Shown here: positions 59,905 through 64,000 of the stretch, one piece after another
How the letters are laid out: each line of letters begins with the position of its first letter
Position numbering within the stretch: position 1 is the stretch's first letter
Position numbers and translations under genes: made by a program
Notes under the pieces: generated by a model
What the model was told of the DNA's origin: nothing
Seen by the model: only the letters and a program-made list of their open reading frames with translations
Databases searched by the model: none
NCBI RefSeq assembly: GCF_900100795.1
Contig: NZ_FNCO01000008.1
Location: forward strand, 1 to 64,000
From: Pseudomonas abietaniphila
Lineage (GTDB): Bacteria; Pseudomonadota; Gammaproteobacteria; Pseudomonadales; Pseudomonadaceae
DNA: 64,000 nt
Direction: 5' to 3'

Positions 59905-60462
59905 ATGTCCGCTGATCTCGAGCATATCCGTCAAATCATGCGCGAGGCTGACTGCCTGTACACCGAGGCCGAAGTCGAGGCGTCCATCGCCCGCGTCGGT
60001 CAGCAAATCAACAGTGTGTTGGCCGAACGTAACCCGGTCGTCTTCTGCGTGATGAACGGTGGCCTGATTTTCGCCGGCAAGCTGCTGACGCACCTGAACT
60101 TCCCGCTGGAAGCTTCGTATCTGCACGCGACGCGTTATCGCAACGAAACCAGCGGCGGCGAGCTGTTCTGGAAAGCCAAGCCCGAGGTGTCGTTCATTGA
60201 CCGCGACGTGTTGATCATCGACGACATCCTCGACGAAGGTCATACCCTTGGCGCGATCATCGACTTCTGTAAGCACGCAGGCGCGAGCGCCGTCCACACG
60301 GCCGTGCTGATCGACAAGGACCACGACCGCAAGGCGCGTCCTGACCTCAAAGCCGACTTCGTCGGTCTGCCGTGCATCGACCGGTATATCTTCGGTTATG
60401 GCATGGATTACAAGGGTTACTGGCGCAACGCCGCCGGCATCTACGCCGTTAAAGGCATGTAA
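59905..60462 (+). CDS. hpt: Hypoxanthine-guanine phosphoribosyltransferase
   Basis: 185 aa from the ATG at 59905, with GGAGAG six bases upstream. It converts hypoxanthine and guanine to IMP and GMP with PRPP. The PRPP loop VLIIDDILDEGHTLGAI is near residue 103. FCVMNGGLIFAGKLLTHL and FVGLPCIDRYIFGYGMDYKG are typical. The longer in-frame start at 59803 overlaps the divergent promoter region and is unlikely. Confidence 0.96.
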   Translation: MSADLEHIRQIMREADCLYTEAEVEASIARVGQQINSVLAERNPVVFCVMNGGLIFAGKLLTHLNFPLEASYLHATRYRNETSGGELFWKAKPEVSFIDRDVLIIDDILDEGHTLGAIIDFCKHAGASAVHTAVLIDKDHDRKARPDLKADFVGLPCIDRYIFGYGMDYKGYWRNAAGIYAVKGM

Positions 60463-60604
60463 GGCGATCAAGGAAGCGTCTGACTTCCTGAATCGGCTTT
60501 CTTACATTTCGTAAACGTTCCATTTCAGCAAACTCGGCACAGTACCCGGAGAGACAGAGATCGATCCGGGGCACAGCCTTTTTACTTGAATGGACGTTAG
60601 CAAC

Positions 60605-61057
60605 ATGAATTTGAAACATATGAGCGCCGGCATTGCCGCCGCGTTCGCCTCGGCAATGTTCCTCGCTCAATCGGCTCAGGCCGCGCAACTCATCGCCACC
60701 GTGGACGTGGTCAATCAAGGCCAGCGCGCGCTGGACCTGACCTCCTCGAGCTGGAGCCTGGCCGGTGAGTCGGCAGCCAGTTATCGCGTCACGCCCGGCA
60801 CGTTTGCGGTCGTCAACATCCCGTTGAACAACCCCACTGTCGATCAGGCCTCGTTCCGCTACAGCAGCGCGCACAAGGTCTGCCTGTTTCGTCTGGGTCA
60901 CGACATGCGACCGAGTCAGAGCGGCGGTAACGTCACCATCCTCCCTCGCTACTGGGCAGACGCTCAGTCCCAAGGCAGTGAGCCAGCGACCTGTCGCGCC
61001 AAGGTCCTCAACAACACCCCGGGTCGCGGTTACGCCGTCCAGGTCGAGATGAATTGA
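60605..61057 (+). CDS. Small secreted protein, paralogue A
   Basis: 150 aa from the ATG at 60605. A Sec signal ends near SAQAAQL (residues ~1-27). The mature part is beta-rich, with SWSLAGESAASYRVTPG, VVNIPLNNPTVDQASFRYSS, a first cysteine in KVCLFRLGHD and a second in PATCRAKVLNN, likely a disulphide. It shares this order with the protein at 62212 (SY-x-I/V, VN/NV-x-LNNP, FRY, C-x-FR-x-x-H, PA-x-C), so the two are paralogues. The family is a periplasmic or secreted protein of unknown role in Pseudomonas. Confidence 0.82.
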   Translation: MNLKHMSAGIAAAFASAMFLAQSAQAAQLIATVDVVNQGQRALDLTSSSWSLAGESAASYRVTPGTFAVVNIPLNNPTVDQASFRYSSAHKVCLFRLGHDMRPSQSGGNVTILPRYWADAQSQGSEPATCRAKVLNNTPGRGYAVQVEMN

Positions 61058-61137
61058 GTCACCTGAAAGCGCACGCATTAAATCGTGAAAACGTCCTGCC
61101 CGCCCCGGGCTGAGGCACGTCTTCTCCATGCTAGAGT

Positions 61138-61160
61138 GCTCCCCTGATTTTTCGGGGAGC
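61138..61160 (+). promoter_or_regulatory. Hairpin that hides the ribosome site of the next gene
   Basis: GCTCCCC (61138-61144) pairs perfectly with GGGGAGC (61154-61160) around a 9-nt T-rich loop. The downstream arm contains the GGGGAG Shine-Dalgarno sequence of the gene starting at 61165. Folding would block ribosome entry, so opening by heat or a ligand is a possible control. The T-run in the loop argues against a normal terminator. Confidence 0.45.
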
Positions 61161-61164
61161 CATC

Positions 61165-61656
61165 ATGCCTTTGTCCTTTCGCCTTAGAGCTGCCTTGCTG
61201 GTGTTGTTGAGCCTGCCAATGGCCGCGCCTGTTGTCGCCGAACCCATGCACGCCCAATACCTGCCGCCCGATGAGTTGTCGGTGCGTGAAGGAGAACCCG
61301 AACAGCAGCAATTGCTGCAGATCACGGACTATTCGGTGGTGGTGGGCAGCCAGCGTCAGTCCAATCAGCAGCCGATTCCTGTGACTTCACCGCTGACCCT
61401 GCGCCTCAAGGGCAAGCCGATGAACAAGGGCGCCACGATCTCCGAGGTGCTTGTTCATTTTGACGGCGAAAGCAAAAGCCTGAAAAAACCCGCTTACGAC
61501 GAGCCAAGCCGCACCTTGACCCTGTATTACCCTGCCAGCCAATACCGCGTGCTGGTGGATTTGCTGCGCAACGAAAAGGTCTATTGCCAGTTTCTCAGTT
61601 ACGCCAATGGTCATGTCTGGGCTGATGTGCACACCGGCAGTGTACGCGCGCGTTGA
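61165..61656 (+). CDS. Exported protein of unknown function
   Basis: 163 aa. A Sec signal (LLVLLSLPMAAPVVA, residues ~10-27) is followed by a short proline/glutamate-rich segment and a beta-rich domain: LTLRLKGKPMNKGATISEVL, then RTLTLYYPASQYRVLVDLL and EKVYCQFLSYANGHVWADV. One cysteine is present. It is a conserved Pseudomonas protein I cannot name. Its ribosome site lies in a hairpin. It is between two paralogous secreted proteins and just before the PA4642-like gene. Confidence 0.78.
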   Translation: MPLSFRLRAALLVLLSLPMAAPVVAEPMHAQYLPPDELSVREGEPEQQQLLQITDYSVVVGSQRQSNQQPIPVTSPLTLRLKGKPMNKGATISEVLVHFDGESKSLKKPAYDEPSRTLTLYYPASQYRVLVDLLRNEKVYCQFLSYANGHVWADVHTGSVRAR

Positions 61657-61724
61657 GCCTGTGGTCGGGCGAGGGGTAAACTGCCCGCCCGTGAAAATGT
61701 CCCGCAAGTCAGTTGGAGTCAGCA

Positions 61725-62012
61725 ATGCGTAAAGATAAGAAGCAGGTGATTGGCGATGAAATCGGCGACGCCCAGATCAAACTGTTCCTGGATTTCGAGC
61801 CGGTGGATGCGACTTCCCCGTCCCTGCACAAGCTGATCAAAGCCTATCGTGGCCTGCGCATCGATGACTTCGGGCGTTTTCTGGTGTTCTTCAAGGAAGC
61901 GGGCTACGACCTGGATGGCAAAGACGCCCAAGGTCATGACTTTGTTGCACTGATCAAGGATCAGCGTAACGCCGAGGAATATATCGCGTTGATCGAAAAG
62001 GCGCGCGGTTAA
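61725..62012 (+). CDS. PA4642-like small conserved protein
   Basis: 95 aa from the ATG at 61725, preceded by GGAG at 61712-61715. It is acidic and helical (SPSLHKLIKAYRGLRIDDFG, then RFLVFFKEAGYDLDGKDAQG and NAEEYIALIEKARG). I recall the family as PA4642 homologues in Pseudomonas, near mqo, as here. Cytoplasmic, no signal peptide, function unknown. Confidence 0.82.
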   Translation: MRKDKKQVIGDEIGDAQIKLFLDFEPVDATSPSLHKLIKAYRGLRIDDFGRFLVFFKEAGYDLDGKDAQGHDFVALIKDQRNAEEYIALIEKARG

Positions 62013-62166
62013 GTTTTGATGTCTGACGGGCGCCATTGCGGCGCTCGTTTGATACACCGTCTTACTTCATCGTTGAATGATCTTTCCTACTGCATCTAAC
62101 TGCGTCTTTTCCTTTTAAAAAACGTTGGCATGTTCATACTGACTCGTGTGTCTTGAGACGCATCGG

Positions 62167-62185
62167 TCCGGGCAGGATGCCCGGA
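62167..62185 (+). promoter_or_regulatory. Leader hairpin before the second secreted paralogue
   Basis: TCCGGGCA (62167-62174) and TGCCCGGA (62178-62185) form a perfect 8-bp stem with a 3-nt loop, 27 bases before the ATG at 62212. There is no T-run after it. It may stabilise the 5' end of the mRNA. Confidence 0.4.
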
Positions 62186-62211
62186 ACATCAAACGAAAAG
62201 GAATTTAACGC

Positions 62212-62676
62212 ATGAACGTATTCAATCGTATTCTGGGCGGATTCATCGCCTTGCTGGCGGTCTTCGCCATGATCCCTGCTGCCTATGCGGCCTACCCCAA
62301 GACCATGAAGGTTGCGGTCGAGGTATGGAACGACAAAGAGCAGGATCTCCACATGACGTACGCCAGTTGGGAGCCTAAGGGAGCGAGTTTAAGCAGCTAT
62401 CTCATACCGGCTCAAAACAGTGGGCGGGCGATCAACGTGACGTTGAATAATCCCCGCAATGACGCCGCGGTGTTTCGCTATGCGAACACCGAAGGGCAGA
62501 AGTGCGAGTTCAGGATGTCTCACAAGGTGGTTTTCCGATGGGTCGGGGTAAACCCCGCACCTGAGAAAACTGCCACTGCCAACTCCATTGGCACCGTACC
62601 TGCCGAATGCAGCGCTGCGGTGACCAAAGGCACCGATTCGATGGGCAGTTACACGGTGAAGTTTTCGATGAAGTGA
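62212..62676 (+). CDS. Small secreted protein, paralogue B
   Basis: 154 aa. The Sec signal ends near IPAAYAAYP (residues ~1-28). The mature part has SWEPKGASLSSYLIPAQNSG, INVTLNNPRNDAAVFRYANT, CEFRMSHKV and VPAECSAAVTKG, matching the protein at 60605 block by block at moderate identity. It is more basic than its paralogue. AAGGA precedes the ATG. The gene ends 30 bp before a bidirectional terminator shared with mqo. Function unknown. Confidence 0.82.
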   Translation: MNVFNRILGGFIALLAVFAMIPAAYAAYPKTMKVAVEVWNDKEQDLHMTYASWEPKGASLSSYLIPAQNSGRAINVTLNNPRNDAAVFRYANTEGQKCEFRMSHKVVFRWVGVNPAPEKTATANSIGTVPAECSAAVTKGTDSMGSYTVKFSMK

Positions 62677-62701
62677 TGCGCCATCTGACGCATTAAAACT
62701 G

Positions 62702-62728
62702 AAAACCCCGCTGCGTGGGCGGGGCTTT
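62702..62728. terminator. Bidirectional terminator between secreted paralogue B and mqo
   Basis: CCCCGC (62706-62711) pairs with GCGGGG (62719-62724) around a 7-nt loop, and the flanking AAA and TTT extend the stem. On the minus strand it is followed by TTTTCAGTTTT, which fits the end of mqo; on the plus strand the T-run is short. Confidence 0.8.
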
Positions 62729-62761
62729 CAGTAATCTCACCGATTCAGAGCAGGCTCTGAA

Positions 62762-64000
62762 TCAAGCGAAGCTTGCCGCCTGGCTGCTTGGGACCAGGTC
62801 CAGGCTCTCGTCGCTCTGGGCGCTGACACGCTGATACAGCTGCGCGTCGGTTTCCAGAATCTTCTCCCGAGCCGGGAAGATCTCATTCAGCTTGGCGGCC
62901 CATTCGGTACGAGCCTTTTCAGGGAAGCAGCGTTCGATCAGGTCGAGCATGATCGAAACAGTGACCGAAGCACCCGGGGATGCGCCCAGCAGCGCCGCAA
63001 GGGAACCGTCCTTGGCCGAAACCAGTTCGGTACCGAATTGCAGAACGCCGCCTTTCTTCGGATCCTTCTTGATGATCTGCACACGCTGACCGGCCACTTC
63101 AAGGCGCCAGTCTTCGGCTTTCGCTTCAGGGTAGAAGCGACGCAGGGCATCCAGACGCTGTTCCATGGACTGCCGCACTTCACTGATCAGGTACTTGGTC
63201 AGGTCCATGTTGTCGCGGGCTACGGCCAGCATCGGTGCGATGTTGGCGGCGCGGATCGACAGCGGCAGGTCCATGAGCGAACCGTGCTTGAGGAACTTGG
63301 TGGTGAAACCGGCGTACGGGCCGAACAGCAGGGAGGTCTTGCCGTCGACCACGCGGGTGTCCAGGTGTGGAACCGACATCGGCGGGGAACCCACCGCAGC
63401 CTGGCTGTAGACCTTGGCTTGGTGACGTTTTACCACTTCAGGGTTGTCGCAGCGCAGCCACTGGCCGCTGACCGGGAAGCCGCCAAAACCTTTGCCTTCT
63501 TCGATGCCCGACATCTGCAGCAGCGGCAGGGCCGCGCCACCGGCGCCGAGGAACACGAATTTGGCGTCGATTTCGCGTGTGCCACCGCTGTTGACGTCCT
63601 TGATGGTCACGCTCCAGCCATCGCCTTTACGGCTCAGGCCCGTGACGCGCTTGCAATACTTGACCTGCGCATCGGGAGCGCTGGACAGGTGTTTGAGCAA
63701 TTGATTGGTCAGGTTGCCGAAGTTCACGTCGGTGCCGTGCATGACGCGCGTGGCGGCGATCGGCTCATCAGCCGGACGGCCCGGCATCATCAGCGGCATC
63801 CACTCGGCCAGCGTGGCCTTGTCTTCGGTGTACTCCATCGATGCGAACGCGTGGTGTTTGCGCAGCGCTTCGTAGCGTTTTTTAAGGTACGCCATGCCTT
63901 TCTCGCCCTGAACGAAGCTCAGGTGCGGCACCGGCGTGATGAACGAGCGCGAGGAACCGAAGGTGCCCGTGCGAGCCAGATAGCTCCAGAACTGCTTCGA
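62762..64000 (-). CDS. mqo: Malate:quinone oxidoreductase, cut by the window edge
   Basis: 413 codons are visible; the frame stays open to 64000, so the N-terminus with the FAD loop (roughly 85-90 residues) is missing. The enzyme oxidises malate to oxaloacetate and passes electrons to quinone at the inner membrane. Visible family features are FITPVPHLSFVQGEKG, FASMEYTEDKATLAEWMPLM, FVFLGAGGAALPLLQMSGI and LFGPYAGFTTKFLKHGS. The C-terminus ends in a Ser/Ala-rich tail. It is convergent with the small secreted genes. Confidence 0.95.
   Translation of the reverse strand, partial: SKQFWSYLARTGTFGSSRSFITPVPHLSFVQGEKGMAYLKKRYEALRKHHAFASMEYTEDKATLAEWMPLMMPGRPADEPIAATRVMHGTDVNFGNLTNQLLKHLSSAPDAQVKYCKRVTGLSRKGDGWSVTIKDVNSGGTREIDAKFVFLGAGGAALPLLQMSGIEEGKGFGGFPVSGQWLRCDNPEVVKRHQAKVYSQAAVGSPPMSVPHLDTRVVDGKTSLLFGPYAGFTTKFLKHGSLMDLPLSIRAANIAPMLAVARDNMDLTKYLISEVRQSMEQRLDALRRFYPEAKAEDWRLEVAGQRVQIIKKDPKKGGVLQFGTELVSAKDGSLAALLGASPGASVTVSIMLDLIERCFPEKARTEWAAKLNEIFPAREKILETDAQLYQRVSAQSDESLDLVPSSQAASFA

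Overview
The window looks like part of a Pseudomonas chromosome, probably the fluorescens/syringae side of the genus. The evidence is the gene order lolB-ispE-tRNA-Gln-prs-rplY-pth-ychF and hemA-prfA-prmC-moeB-murI, a bacterial renalase very like the one I know from P. savastanoi pv. phaseolicola, and REP/REPIN repeats with the GTAGGAGCCGGC and CTGTGGGAGCG cores. It falls into two halves.

Bases 1 to about 32,200 are a genomic island. A P4-type tyrosine integrase (30888-32132) sits at its right end, next to the 3' side of ychF; the left end lies outside the window. The island opens with a WYL-type regulator divergent from two small genes. Next comes a 17-kb one-strand defence block: hsdM, hsdS, a PD-(D/E)XK nuclease, a DUF262 (GmrSD-like) protein, a giant DUF4011-helicase-Vsr-DUF3320 protein, a Fic protein, hsdR, a 76-aa protein and a second PD-(D/E)XK nuclease. 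An AT-rich lipoprotein gene follows, then a recombination module (Gp3-like zinc protein, YqaJ exonuclease, DUF932) whose genes are separated by terminator-like hairpins. Before the integrase lies a translationally coupled operon of a TPR protein, a minimal GrpE-like protein and a divergent long-tailed Hsp70. This last operon is my best candidate for an undescribed system.

From 32,300 to 64,000 the sequence is core chromosome. It covers translation and cell-envelope housekeeping (ychF to lolB), haem and translation-termination genes (hemA to murI), a PagL lipid A deacylase, and a nine-gene minus-strand operon (53690 back to 45327). That operon encodes YbgA, a LitR-like MerR regulator without a visible B12 motif, photolyase, an NTF2-like protein, an SDR, an FAD oxidase, DUF1365, a Cfa-like methyltransferase and DUF2878. 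Its promoter carries two TGTACA-N12-TGTACA operators, one overlapping the -35/-10 region, which fits a light- or singlet-oxygen-controlled membrane-lipid and DNA-repair operon. Renalase with a Trp-rich protein, a TIGR01777 epimerase, ferrochelatase, the uracil/hypoxanthine salvage genes uraA-upp and hpt, a cluster of small secreted proteins and a malate:quinone oxidoreductase cut by the window edge complete the region.

All functions are inferred from sequence read by eye. No database search or structure prediction was run.
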